Origin: a bacterium
GTDB taxonomy: Bacteria > SZUA-79 > Acidulodesulfobacterales > Acidulodesulfobacteraceae
DNA length: 36,345 bases
Assembly (NCBI GenBank): GCA_021806885.1
Contig: JAKAPT010000009.1
Location: forward strand, 1 to 36,345
Direction: 5' to 3'
Under the pieces are notes generated by a model. It made no database searches and had not been told where the DNA came from. It saw only the letters and a list, made by a program, of their open reading frames with translations. This document shows, piece after piece, positions 1 to 7,656 of the stretch (its first letter is position 1; each line of letters begins with the position of its first letter). Position numbers and translations under genes: made by a program.

Positions 1-2
1 CA

Positions 3-1058
3 TCCCTGAACGGCTTTCTCTACGGCTTCGGCATTCCCTCGCACCTTTTCAACCTGAAGTTAGGCCAGGTAACCACGGCTTCGCCTTATTTCTACAGGCA
101 GGCTCCCTTCTACATCCCCGGAGGCCCCATTATAAACGGACAGGGACTCGCGGTAGGCTTTGACGGAGAGGCGGGCGTTCTCATACACTCCCGCGACGCG
201 GGCTTCGCCCTCTACGGAACGCCGGGATACCACCTGTGGTACAAGGTGACGGTTACGAACGACGCGGGGACGTGCAATTATTATTATGCCCCGTGCGGAG
301 GACCTTATCCTCCCTTAGATTATGCCTCCGGCGTAGGCACGGCCAGCGGCGGAGGTAATAAGGTCTCCAACGCCATAGAGTATTCCTACCAGCTAAAGGA
401 ATACATGCCTACCTCCATGGGCCAGCTCGAGTTCGGATACTACGGAGCTACCGTGGCGGAACCCCTTACGTTTGAAACCAATTATGAAATATCTGGCGGG
501 GGTTCCTGGACCGACCGCGTGACGGTTAACGGCGTGGACGCAGACCTCGCGAACAACGTTTATGAGCTCGGCGCGACCTACATGGTCCAGAGCGATTCTA
601 ACCCGTACAACAACCCGTCGAGCGGAAGTACCCTTATAGGAACTGATCCATTCGCCTATGTTTACGGTACCTCTAACGGCTATTCCACCTTCGAGGCATA
701 CGCCCGCTACATCCTTCCCGTCATGAACAACGGGATAATGCTTTCCGCCGATTACGCCCAGTACTCCTGGACGCACAAGGATGAGCAGGAAGCATTTATA
801 TATGATGGAACTACTGGCGCCCAATATTGTAATTCTCTTGCTGCATGGAATAATAGTCTTTATACGCCTGACTCCGGATTGTATCAATATGGGGTATACA
901 CAAACAATCAGGGTTATTGCGGCGAGGGCATAAAGGACGCGGTTGCTCTTCAAGCCACAATCAACCTGGCCCTGAACGCGCATCTATACCTCGCGTACCT
1001 GTGGACAAATAAAGACCAGGACAATACGTTCGGAACCGGTCTCGACTTCGCGTTCTGA
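3..1058 (+). CDS. Outer-membrane beta-barrel (porin-like) protein, 5'-truncated
   Basis: The reading frame is open from base 3 of the window to a TGA at 1056-1058, so the gene begins upstream and only about 351 C-terminal residues are visible. The GTG at 246 is an internal valine codon, not a start. The protein alternates short polar and aromatic stretches, is very rich in Tyr, Gly, Asn and Thr, has no long hydrophobic helix, and ends in LDFAF with a C-terminal Phe. These are usual features of outer-membrane beta-barrels inserted by the Bam complex. I do not recognise a specific family. Four or more cysteines (around CNYYYAPC, QYCN and GYCGE) are unusual for a porin. Codon use is clearly GC-richer than in the following genes, which could mean high expression or transfer. 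A strong terminator follows. Confidence 0.7.
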   Translation, partial: SLNGFLYGFGIPSHLFNLKLGQVTTASPYFYRQAPFYIPGGPIINGQGLAVGFDGEAGVLIHSRDAGFALYGTPGYHLWYKVTVTNDAGTCNYYYAPCGGPYPPLDYASGVGTASGGGNKVSNAIEYSYQLKEYMPTSMGQLEFGYYGATVAEPLTFETNYEISGGGSWTDRVTVNGVDADLANNVYELGATYMVQSDSNPYNNPSSGSTLIGTDPFAYVYGTSNGYSTFEAYARYILPVMNNGIMLSADYAQYSWTHKDEQEAFIYDGTTGAQYCNSLAAWNNSLYTPDSGLYQYGVYTNNQGYCGEGIKDAVALQATINLALNAHLYLAYLWTNKDQDNTFGTGLDFAF

Positions 1059-1113
1059 TTTATCGGGCCTGCGAAGCTAACAAACAGATTTATTCAGATT
1101 AAACCTGCATACC

Positions 1114-1140
1114 GGCGGGGGCCTCAAGCTCCCGCCTTTT
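1114..1140 (+). terminator. Rho-independent terminator of the porin-like gene
   Basis: GGCGGGGGC (1114-1122) pairs with GCTCCCGCC (1128-1136), giving nine base pairs including one G-U, around a 5-nt loop and followed by TTTT. It lies about 55 bp after the stop codon of the porin-like gene. Confidence 0.85.
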
Positions 1141-1217
1141 ATCCGGGCTTCGCCGACATCGTTTCTAAATTGCCAGGGCAGGAGGGCTACTTATGCTTGA
1201 CAGGGCTGCGCGGCCGG

Positions 1218-1245
1218 TTGCCAATTTGAAAATATGTAATATAAT
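1218..1245 (+). promoter_or_regulatory. Putative sigma70-type promoter of the NDUFA9-like gene
   Basis: TTGCCA (1218-1223), a 16-bp spacer and TATAAT (1240-1245) form a near-consensus promoter. The expected start of transcription near 1252 leaves a leader of about 37 nt before the ATG at 1289. The assignment is from sequence only. Confidence 0.65.
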
Positions 1246-1288
1246 TTAAGACAATATACATAATTTACATTAATTTCAGAGAAATAAA

Positions 1289-2194
1289 ATGAAGGTTTTT
1301 ATCGCAGGCGGCACGGGGTTTGTAGGTTCTTACGTATCGAAAAAAATAAAAGATTCAGGGGCTTCCGTAACGCTCCTTGAGCGTAAAAAAGAAAAAATTT
1401 CAAACCTTAAAGATAATGGGTTTGAAGTTTTCGAGGGAAGCCTCGATGATAAAAAGCCCCTTGACGAATTCCTCTCTTCCGCTAAATTTGACGCGATAAT
1501 TAATTTAATCGGGATAATCAAGTCCGCCCCCGATTTTTCCTTTCATAAAGTCCACGTGGAATACATTTCCATATTATTGGACCTTGCCAGGAAAAACAAT
1601 ATCGAAAGATTTGTCCATATGAGCGCCCTTGGAGCCTCCGAGAGCGATTCCGAATATTTTAATACAAAATTCCTCGGCCAGACGCTTGTCGAAAATTCCG
1701 GATTAAAATGGACCGTTTTTAAGCCCTCCCTGATTTTTGGAGATAACGCGGGCTTTTTTGACGATATGATAAGTCTTGTTAAATCCAAGCCGGTCATTCC
1801 GGTAATTGGAACGGGGGAGACAAAATTTGCCCCCGTAGATGTTTCCTCGGTGGCCGCCGCATATAACCATTCTTTGTATAACGAAAAAACAATCCGCAGG
1901 GAGTTTGAGCTCTGTGGGCCTGAAATTTACACCTTTGAAGAAATGATAGATCTTGTGATGGAAATAAGCCCGCCCAAAAAATTAAAGATCCATGTTCCCT
2001 CATTCCTTGCCGAAAAATCCTTATCCTTTTTCGAAAAGCTGTCTTTCGCCGCGAATATGCCTGTAACATCCGATCAGATAAAGATGTTAAAATACGATAA
2101 TGTCTGCGGCCCGGCTTCAGGAGAAGCTGTTGAAATTTTTGGGCTCGAACGGGCATCCTTCAAGAAATGGCTCGAAAGTTACGTAAAAAAATAA
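1289..2194 (+). CDS. NAD(P)-dependent epimerase-like protein, complex I NDUFA9 family
   Basis: The 301-aa protein opens with a Rossmann dinucleotide-binding motif (GGTGFVG, residues 7-13) directly after beta strand MKVFIA. It continues with the layout of atypical short-chain dehydrogenases: VHMSALGA near residue 110, and a YFNTKFLGQTLVENSGL segment near residues 125-143 where the lysine sits in the place of the YxxxK catalytic lysine. The later IFGDNAGFFDDM and FAPVDVSSVA segments are typical of the NDUFA9/NmrA-like branch. In that branch the domain usually binds NAD(P)H, and its substrate is unknown in bacteria. The gene is a single transcription unit between two terminators. The ATG at 1289 begins the Rossmann strand, so the start is well placed, although the Shine-Dalgarno is weak. 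Confidence 0.8.
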   Translation: MKVFIAGGTGFVGSYVSKKIKDSGASVTLLERKKEKISNLKDNGFEVFEGSLDDKKPLDEFLSSAKFDAIINLIGIIKSAPDFSFHKVHVEYISILLDLARKNNIERFVHMSALGASESDSEYFNTKFLGQTLVENSGLKWTVFKPSLIFGDNAGFFDDMISLVKSKPVIPVIGTGETKFAPVDVSSVAAAYNHSLYNEKTIRREFELCGPEIYTFEEMIDLVMEISPPKKLKIHVPSFLAEKSLSFFEKLSFAANMPVTSDQIKMLKYDNVCGPASGEAVEIFGLERASFKKWLESYVKK

Positions 2195-2270
2195 TTACCT
2201 TCCGAATCCGATTTTTTGCCTTTTTATCTCCCGGGAACTAAACAAGAAAAGGATGGCGCCTGTTTTTTCA

Positions 2271-2307
2271 AAAAGGGGCGGGAATTTAATTTCGGGCCCT
2301 TTTTTTA
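2271..2307 (+). terminator. Putative terminator before the dcw cluster
   Basis: AAAAGGG pairs with CCCTTTT across an imperfect stem containing an inner GGAAT/ATTTC helix, and is followed by a long T-rich tract. The stem has two G-G mismatches, so it is weaker than the 1114 terminator. It would end transcription from the NDUFA9-like gene before the mraZ promoter. Confidence 0.55.
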
Positions 2308-2325
2308 TTTTTTTTATTTTACCGC

Positions 2326-2354
2326 TTGACATTTAATAATATTGCTAATATTAT
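2326..2354 (+). promoter_or_regulatory. Main dcw-cluster promoter (Pmra)
   Basis: A perfect TTGACA (2326-2331), a 17-bp spacer and TATTAT (2349-2354) lie ahead of mraZ. The predicted start is near 2361, giving a leader of about 60 nt. It is the best sigma70-like promoter in the window and probably drives most of the 18-kb cluster. Confidence 0.85.
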
Positions 2355-2360
2355 TTAATT

Positions 2361-2386
2361 GTGGTAAAAAGTGGTATAAAGTGGTA
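2361..2386 (+). promoter_or_regulatory. MraZ operator: three GTGGTA boxes on a 10-bp pitch
   Basis: GTGGTA occurs at 2361, 2371 and 2381, each one helical turn apart, in the context AAAAGTGGTA/ATAAAGTGGTA. MraZ proteins are known to bind tandem TGG-type direct repeats spaced by about 10 bp just upstream of their own gene and to repress the dcw promoter. Here the boxes start at the predicted transcription start, so binding should block initiation or promoter escape. Confidence 0.85.
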
Positions 2387-2423
2387 ATTAACTAATTATA
2401 TTAAATTTATCATTAAAAATTCC

Positions 2424-2867
2424 ATGTTTAGCGGCAGGTATATTCATTCTTTAGACGACAAGGGAAGAATAAAGCTTCCGCAAAAAATTAAGGAATCTCT
2501 CTCTTCCAGCTACAATAATTCCGCGCTTGTTGTTACAAACCTCGACAAATGCCTTGTGGCTTATCCTGCCGATGAATGGAAGAAACTCGAGGAAAAGGCG
2601 CTAATGCTTCCTTCGATGGAGAAAGACGTCCTTGAGTTTCTAAGATATTTCTTTTCAGGGGCTTTTGAGATAGAGCCCGATAAATCGGACAGGCTGCTCA
2701 TTCCGCAATCCTTAAAAATAAGCGGGAATTTGGAAAAAGAAATTATGATTATCGGAATAATAAACAGGTTTGAGATATGGGACAAAGGATTATGGGAGGA
2801 TAACTTCAAGCAGGCCAGGGCTAATTTCGGCTCTGTTGCCGCCACAATGTCCCGGATCGGCTTTTGA
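2424..2867 (+). CDS. mraZ: Transcriptional regulator MraZ
   Basis: The 147-aa protein is first in a full dcw cluster. It contains two SpoVT-AbrB-like half domains: FSGRYIHSLDDKGRIKLP at residues 2-19, and a second around DKSDRLLIPQSL near residues 89-100. MraZ forms ring-like oligomers that bind tandem repeats and control its own operon; matching GTGGTA repeats lie 38-63 bp upstream of the start. The second half motif reads KSDR where the family usually has a GR pair. There is no clear Shine-Dalgarno before the ATG, suggesting modest translation. Length is normal for the family. Confidence 0.93.
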   Translation: MFSGRYIHSLDDKGRIKLPQKIKESLSSSYNNSALVVTNLDKCLVAYPADEWKKLEEKALMLPSMEKDVLEFLRYFFSGAFEIEPDKSDRLLIPQSLKISGNLEKEIMIIGIINRFEIWDKGLWEDNFKQARANFGSVAATMSRIGF

Positions 2868-2888
2868 AAATAATACAGGGAATCTGCC

Positions 2889-3776
2889 ATGGTTGAAACA
2901 AAACACATCCCTGTTATGCTTGAAGAGGTTTTGGGAGTTCTTAACGTATCGGCCGGAAAGGTTTATATTGACGCTACTGTGGGAGGCGGCGGTTTTTCAA
3001 GGGAGATCTTAAAAAGGTCTTCCCCCGACGGCACGCTGATAGGGTTGGACAGGGACGCGCAGTCTCTTGAAAAGGCGGAAGAGGAACTTGAAAAGGACTT
3101 CGATAAAAAAAGGTTTTATTTATTTCATCTGAACTTCAACAGGATTGATGAAGCTGTAAGGAGCGCCGGTTTTAATGTTGTTGATGGAATAGTTCTCGAC
3201 CTTGGCATAAGCTCCATACAACTTGAAGGGGGAAGGGGATTCAGCTTCAAAGAAGAGGGTTTCCTTGATATGAGAATGGACCGTGATGAGGAAATTACAG
3301 CGTTTAAGATAATAAACGATTATCCTGAGAAAGTGATCGCGGACATACTCTGGAAATACGGCAACGAGAGATTTTCCAGGAGAATTGCGAGGAAGATTGT
3401 TGAATACAGAAAAAAGAAGCCTGTCGAAACTCCCGTTGAATTATCTGAAATAATAAATAAGGCAGTTTTCAGGGGTAAAAAAAATTATAAAATCGACAAT
3501 TCGACAAGAACATTTATGGCCTTAAGAATAGCGGTAAATAAAGAATATGAATCGCTTCAGGGATGCCTTGAAAAAATTAAAGGCATATTGGTAAGTAAGG
3601 GCATTATAGCTATAATTTCCTTTCACTCCGGGGAAGACAGGATTGTTAAGAACTTTTTCAGGAACGATCCGGATTTCAGGCCAGTATTTAAAAAATTGAT
3701 GTACCCCTCGGAAAAAGAGATTAAAATTAACCCCCGCTCAAGAAGCGCGAAATTAAGGGCTTTTTATCATGTATAG
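2889..3776 (+). CDS. rsmH: 16S rRNA m4C1402 N4-methyltransferase RsmH
   Basis: The 295-aa protein is a class I SAM methyltransferase that N4-methylates C1402 in the decoding centre of 16S rRNA. HIPVMLEEVL at residues 5-14 and the SAM-binding YIDATVGGGGFS that follows are diagnostic. So are GLDRD, the VLDLGISSIQL block, RGFSF and LDMRMD, and the C-terminal ISFHSGEDRIVKNFF. In that last motif a Gly replaces the usual Leu of HSLEDR. The end RSAKLRAF is typical. It lies 21 nt after mraZ and its last 8 nt overlap ftsL, so the two are translationally linked, the normal arrangement in dcw clusters. Confidence 0.96.
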   Translation: MVETKHIPVMLEEVLGVLNVSAGKVYIDATVGGGGFSREILKRSSPDGTLIGLDRDAQSLEKAEEELEKDFDKKRFYLFHLNFNRIDEAVRSAGFNVVDGIVLDLGISSIQLEGGRGFSFKEEGFLDMRMDRDEEITAFKIINDYPEKVIADILWKYGNERFSRRIARKIVEYRKKKPVETPVELSEIINKAVFRGKKNYKIDNSTRTFMALRIAVNKEYESLQGCLEKIKGILVSKGIIAIISFHSGEDRIVKNFFRNDPDFRPVFKKLMYPSEKEIKINPRSRSAKLRAFYHV

Positions 3777-4035
3777 AATCAAACCTTTTTTTATTGTATT
3801 AGTCTTGATATTGACAATTCCGGGCATGTTTTATGTTTGGATTATTAATGAAAATTACAAATTAGGAATGGAGATCAGCAGGTTAAGCGTTGTAAAAACG
3901 AAACTGGAACATGAGAATAAGAAGCTTTTGATTCAAAAAACTTCTCTGGAATCGCCGTCGAGGATATGCAAGTATGCTAAAAAGATGGGGTTTGTATATC
4001 CCGAGGAGGGCGAGGTCATCATGGTGCATGATTAA
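3769..4035 (+). CDS. ftsL: Cell division protein FtsL
   Basis: The 88-aa bitopic protein has a short N-terminal cytoplasmic tail, one membrane helix (about residues 7-28, FFIVLVLILTIPGMFYVWII) and a periplasmic coiled coil (about 30-60, rich in Leu, Glu and Lys heptads), then a short tail with YAKKMGFVYPEEGEV. This matches FtsL, which forms the FtsQLB complex and activates FtsWI septal synthesis. FtsL sequences diverge strongly, so the call rests on topology, size and the slot between rsmH and ftsI. The ATG overlaps the last 8 nt of rsmH; the 3' end overlaps the ftsI start. Confidence 0.85.
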   Translation: MYRIKPFFIVLVLILTIPGMFYVWIINENYKLGMEISRLSVVKTKLEHENKKLLIQKTSLESPSRICKYAKKMGFVYPEEGEVIMVHD

Positions 4036-6049
4036 GAAATGGAAAACAACATTAAAGTTCAGGATGTCGATAGGATTTTTCTTTATAGGGTTTTTTGGTT
4101 TTTTATTGTTTATCAGGGCTTTTAACCTCCAGGTAATTGAGTCGGGGAGATTAAAAAAGGACGCCCTCAGACAATTCTATGAAGAAATATATTATACCCC
4201 TAAAAGAGGAAACATTTATTCTTCCAATGGTTCCATATTGGCTACCAGTATAAATATTCCGGGGGTCGCCGTGGATCCTTTAATGGTAAAAAATAAACTG
4301 AAGACCGCCGAAGAACTCTCTAAAATAACCGGCATAAGTTTTGAAAGAATAATAAATATATTGAATCTTCGCAGGCAATTCGCCTGGATTAAAAAAAGGG
4401 TTTCCACCCGGGTTGAAAACTCCGTTGAAAAGCTTGGAATAAGGGGGCTCGTGATCGTTAACCAGCCCGTCAGGTATTTTCCGGACGGATCGTTGCTTTC
4501 CCAGGTTTTGGGGTTCGTGGGGATTGACGATAACGGCCTTTCGGGGCTGGAGTTTAAATATAATAAATACCTGGCCGGGAACAAAAAAGGGCTTAAAATC
4601 CTCCATGACGGCCTGGGACAGTATATACTTTTAAAAGGTTTTGGCCTTAGAAAGGCAACGGAAGGCGATGATATATATTTGACAATAAATAAAAAGCTGC
4701 AGTTTATTACCCAGTATTATCTTGACAAAGAGGCGCAAGCCGCCGATTCGGAAAGCGCGTTTGCGATAATAATGGATCCCAACACCGGGGCTATCCTTGC
4801 GATGGCCGATTATCCCGAATTCGATCCCAATAAATACTGGGAATACCCGGCTAAATTGTGGAGAAACAGGGCCGTTACGGATGACTTTGAGCCCGGTTCG
4901 ACAATGAAACCGTTTGTGGTGGCCGGGGCCCTTAGCGAAGGGCTTGTAAAACCAGACGCCGTGTTTAATTGTTACAATGGTAAGTATCCGATAAAGGGAA
5001 TAGTCGTGCATGACGTCGCCCCGGGATTCGGAAACCTTCAGGTTAGTCAGATAGTAGAGTATTCAAGCAATATAGGCGCCTGCCAGATAGGAATGAAATT
5101 TAACAGGGCCAATCTTTACAACTGGTTTAGGAACTGGGGGTTCGGACAGTCTCCAGGCGGAGGGCTCCTCGGAGAAGCCACCGGCATTGTAAAACCGCTT
5201 AACAGATGGTCAGAGATCGGTCCGTGCGAAATGGCCTTTGGACAGGGGATAAGCGTTACCGGCCTTCAGGAAATAGTGGCTCTTTCGGCGATTGCAAACG
5301 GCGGCTACATGGTGAGGCCGTATATTATAAGAAAAATTGTTGATCCGTATGGAAGAGTTGTTTTCAGGACAAAGGTTAAATATTTAAGAACGGTTATTTC
5401 TCCCCTTGTTGACGCCGAGGTTAAACATATGATGCGTCTCGTCGTAAAAGGAGGGACCGGACAATACGCGAATCTTATAGACTTCCGGGTTTCAGGGAAA
5501 ACCGGAACAAGCCAGATTGTTAATCCAAAGACCGGAAGATATTATTCGGACCTTTATAATGCTTCCTTTATGGGATTTTTCCCCTACGCCCATCCTCGCC
5601 TCGTGATGCTTGTGGTTCAGGAAAAACCCAGAAAAATAAGCTATTACGGCGGAGCGGTAAGCGCCCCTGTCGTAAAGGAGGTGTTTGAAAGCGCGATAAA
5701 CATACTTAATATTTATCCGGGCCAAAACGCTTACAATAAGGAGATCGTGGCGGCAGGCGCGGGCGCCGGAACGGCCGGCCAAAATAACGCAAAAACGCAA
5801 TCCGGAGCGGATACGGCTTCCGGGGGAATGCCCGATCTTACCGGAGAGACAATATATCAGGCCCTCGACTCCCTTAAGGGGCTTAATCTCAAGGTGAGTA
5901 TAAAAGGAAGCGGCTTTTTGTATTATCAGAGCATAAAACCGGGTACATCCCTGGATAATTACAGCGGGAAAGTAATTTATTTAAAATTCAGGTCTAAAAG
6001 ATTGTCCATGTGGATAAACGGGGGTAATTTTTATAAAGAGGCGGCTTAG
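4028..6049 (+). CDS. ftsI: Septal peptidoglycan transpeptidase FtsI (PBP3) with C-terminal PASTA domain
   Basis: A 673-aa class B penicillin-binding protein that crosslinks septal peptidoglycan together with FtsW. One membrane helix spans about residues 14-32, followed by a PBP-dimer domain starting at the TPKRGNIYSSNG segment. The transpeptidase domain has all three active-site motifs: SxxK as STMK with Ser291, SxN as SSN from residue 346, and KTG from Lys491. A PASTA-like domain (MPDLTGETIYQALDSL, from about residue 601) ends the protein, as in SpoVD/PBP2x-type enzymes. I chose the ATG at 4028, which overlaps the ftsL stop by 8 nt and has GAGG upstream at 4012. The upstream ATG at 3974 would add 18 residues that are only an out-of-frame reading of ftsL. 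Confidence 0.95.
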   Translation: MIKKWKTTLKFRMSIGFFFIGFFGFLLFIRAFNLQVIESGRLKKDALRQFYEEIYYTPKRGNIYSSNGSILATSINIPGVAVDPLMVKNKLKTAEELSKITGISFERIINILNLRRQFAWIKKRVSTRVENSVEKLGIRGLVIVNQPVRYFPDGSLLSQVLGFVGIDDNGLSGLEFKYNKYLAGNKKGLKILHDGLGQYILLKGFGLRKATEGDDIYLTINKKLQFITQYYLDKEAQAADSESAFAIIMDPNTGAILAMADYPEFDPNKYWEYPAKLWRNRAVTDDFEPGSTMKPFVVAGALSEGLVKPDAVFNCYNGKYPIKGIVVHDVAPGFGNLQVSQIVEYSSNIGACQIGMKFNRANLYNWFRNWGFGQSPGGGLLGEATGIVKPLNRWSEIGPCEMAFGQGISVTGLQEIVALSAIANGGYMVRPYIIRKIVDPYGRVVFRTKVKYLRTVISPLVDAEVKHMMRLVVKGGTGQYANLIDFRVSGKTGTSQIVNPKTGRYYSDLYNASFMGFFPYAHPRLVMLVVQEKPRKISYYGGAVSAPVVKEVFESAINILNIYPGQNAYNKEIVAAGAGAGTAGQNNAKTQSGADTASGGMPDLTGETIYQALDSLKGLNLKVSIKGSGFLYYQSIKPGTSLDNYSGKVIYLKFRSKRLSMWINGGNFYKEAA

Positions 6050-6060
6050 AAATTTTTACT

Positions 6061-7656
6061 ATGAATATTAAAGAGATATTAGACGAACTAAAAAACGATA
6101 AGGATTTAACCGTAACTTTTTCCGGGAATTCTGATATTGAGGTTAAAGGTATTTCCAATGATTCACGGAAAATAAACAGGGGGTGTCTGTTTGCCGCCAG
6201 AAAGGGGTCCTGCGTGAATTCGAATGAATTCATCCAGGGCGCCATCTATAACGGGGCCGTCGGCGTATTGACCGATGACATCGGCTTTGACCTTAAATTG
6301 AACGCTGCGGGGGCCGCTATTCCGGTTATAAAAACAAATAATGCTTTAAAGGCCTACGCGCTTATTTCAAGGTTGTTTTTTAAAAACCCCGGAAACGAAA
6401 TGACCCTCATAGGAATTACGGGAACGAACGGTAAAACCACGACGACATTTCTTATAAAATCAATTCTTAAGGCTTACGGTTTCGACTCGGGAATCATCGG
6501 AACGATAAATTATGAAATAGGGGAAAAGAGCGTTGTGCCCTCCTCAAATACCACGCCGGACGCTTACGAGTTGAATAAAATGCTAAGGGAAATGAGAAAC
6601 GAAGATATTAAATTCTGCACGATGGAGATTTCGTCTCACAGCCTTGTCCAGGACAGGGTTTACGGGCTTCCCTTAGATGTTGCCATATTTTCTAACCTGA
6701 CGCGCGATCATCTCGATTATCATGAAAATATGGAGGAATATTTCAGGGCAAAAAGAAAGTTATTTTTTGAAATACTGGATAAAAGCACAAAGCCCCGTAA
6801 GTTTGCCGTCATAAATAATGACGACGATTACGGAAAAAGGCTTATCGATGAAATAAAGGCGCGTCTTAACGGTTCCAGAGGCAACGCTCCTTCGTTTAAT
6901 TTATTGACATACGGCCTTGGGAAGGGCAGCGATATATTTGCCGGAGACGTAGAATATCTTAAGGAGGGGTTAAGGATTAATATTAACCTGCCCGGCAAGA
7001 AAAAAATTGAGGTTTTTTCAAATCTCATCGGGGGTTATAATGTATACAACATACTTGCTGCGGTTTCCGCGGCTATCGCAATCGGGGTTCCGGAAAAATT
7101 CATAGAATCGGGAATCTCTAATCTCAAGGAAGTATCGGGAAGGGTTGAAAGGATAAATGTTAAAAATAAAAAGGCGCCGCTTGTCTGCATTGATTACGCT
7201 CACACCGATGACGCGCTCGAAAGGGTTCTTAAGGCGTTGAAAGAGATTACCCGGGGAAGGCTGATAAGTGTTTTTGGCTGCGGGGGAGACCGCGATAAAG
7301 GCAAGAGGCCTCTGATGGGAAAACATTCCTCCGACATCGCCGATATTACCATAATTACTTCCGATAATCCCAGGAACGAAAACCCCTCCCTTATTATAAA
7401 AGAAATAGAAAAAGGCATAGAAAATGCCGATTTCGTCGGTCCAGGAATGATACAAGAGGCGGTCCCGGGCAGGCATGTTTACTTCATAATCGAAGAAAGG
7501 GCAAAGGCGATAAGTATGGCCTTAAGCATATCCGGGGACTCCGATACCGTACTGATTGCGGGGAAAGGGCATGAAGATTACATGATCATAAAAAACAAAA
7601 TTTCTCATTTCAGCGATAAAGAGGAAGTCTTGAAATTTTATGAAGATAGCATATAA
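6061..7656 (+). CDS. murE: UDP-MurNAc-L-Ala-D-Glu:meso-diaminopimelate ligase MurE
   Basis: The 531-aa ATP-dependent Mur ligase adds the third stem residue in the cytoplasm. The ATP-binding P-loop GTNGKTTTT starts at Gly121. The EISSHSL and NLTRDHLDYH segments carry the usual substrate and metal contacts. DNPR at 435-438 is the motif that recognises meso-diaminopimelate rather than lysine, consistent with a Gram-negative wall. GKGHEDY near the C terminus is also typical. It follows ftsI by 11 nt, and its last 17 nt overlap murF. Slightly longer than the usual 490-500 aa. Confidence 0.97.
   Translation: MNIKEILDELKNDKDLTVTFSGNSDIEVKGISNDSRKINRGCLFAARKGSCVNSNEFIQGAIYNGAVGVLTDDIGFDLKLNAAGAAIPVIKTNNALKAYALISRLFFKNPGNEMTLIGITGTNGKTTTTFLIKSILKAYGFDSGIIGTINYEIGEKSVVPSSNTTPDAYELNKMLREMRNEDIKFCTMEISSHSLVQDRVYGLPLDVAIFSNLTRDHLDYHENMEEYFRAKRKLFFEILDKSTKPRKFAVINNDDDYGKRLIDEIKARLNGSRGNAPSFNLLTYGLGKGSDIFAGDVEYLKEGLRININLPGKKKIEVFSNLIGGYNVYNILAAVSAAIAIGVPEKFIESGISNLKEVSGRVERINVKNKKAPLVCIDYAHTDDALERVLKALKEITRGRLISVFGCGGDRDKGKRPLMGKHSSDIADITIITSDNPRNENPSLIIKEIEKGIENADFVGPGMIQEAVPGRHVYFIIEERAKAISMALSISGDSDTVLIAGKGHEDYMIIKNKISHFSDKEEVLKFYEDSI

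Noticed and set aside
393-983. 196-codon minus-strand frame opposite the porin-like gene
   Set aside because: It is a shadow of the GC-rich porin coding frame, has no recognisable domain or ribosome-binding site, and the plus frame is clearly protein-like up to its terminal Phe.
3974-4027. Upstream ATG that would extend FtsI by 18 residues
   Set aside because: The extra residues are only the shifted reading of ftsL with no hydrophobic or conserved content; the 4028 start overlaps the ftsL stop by 8 nt like its neighbours.
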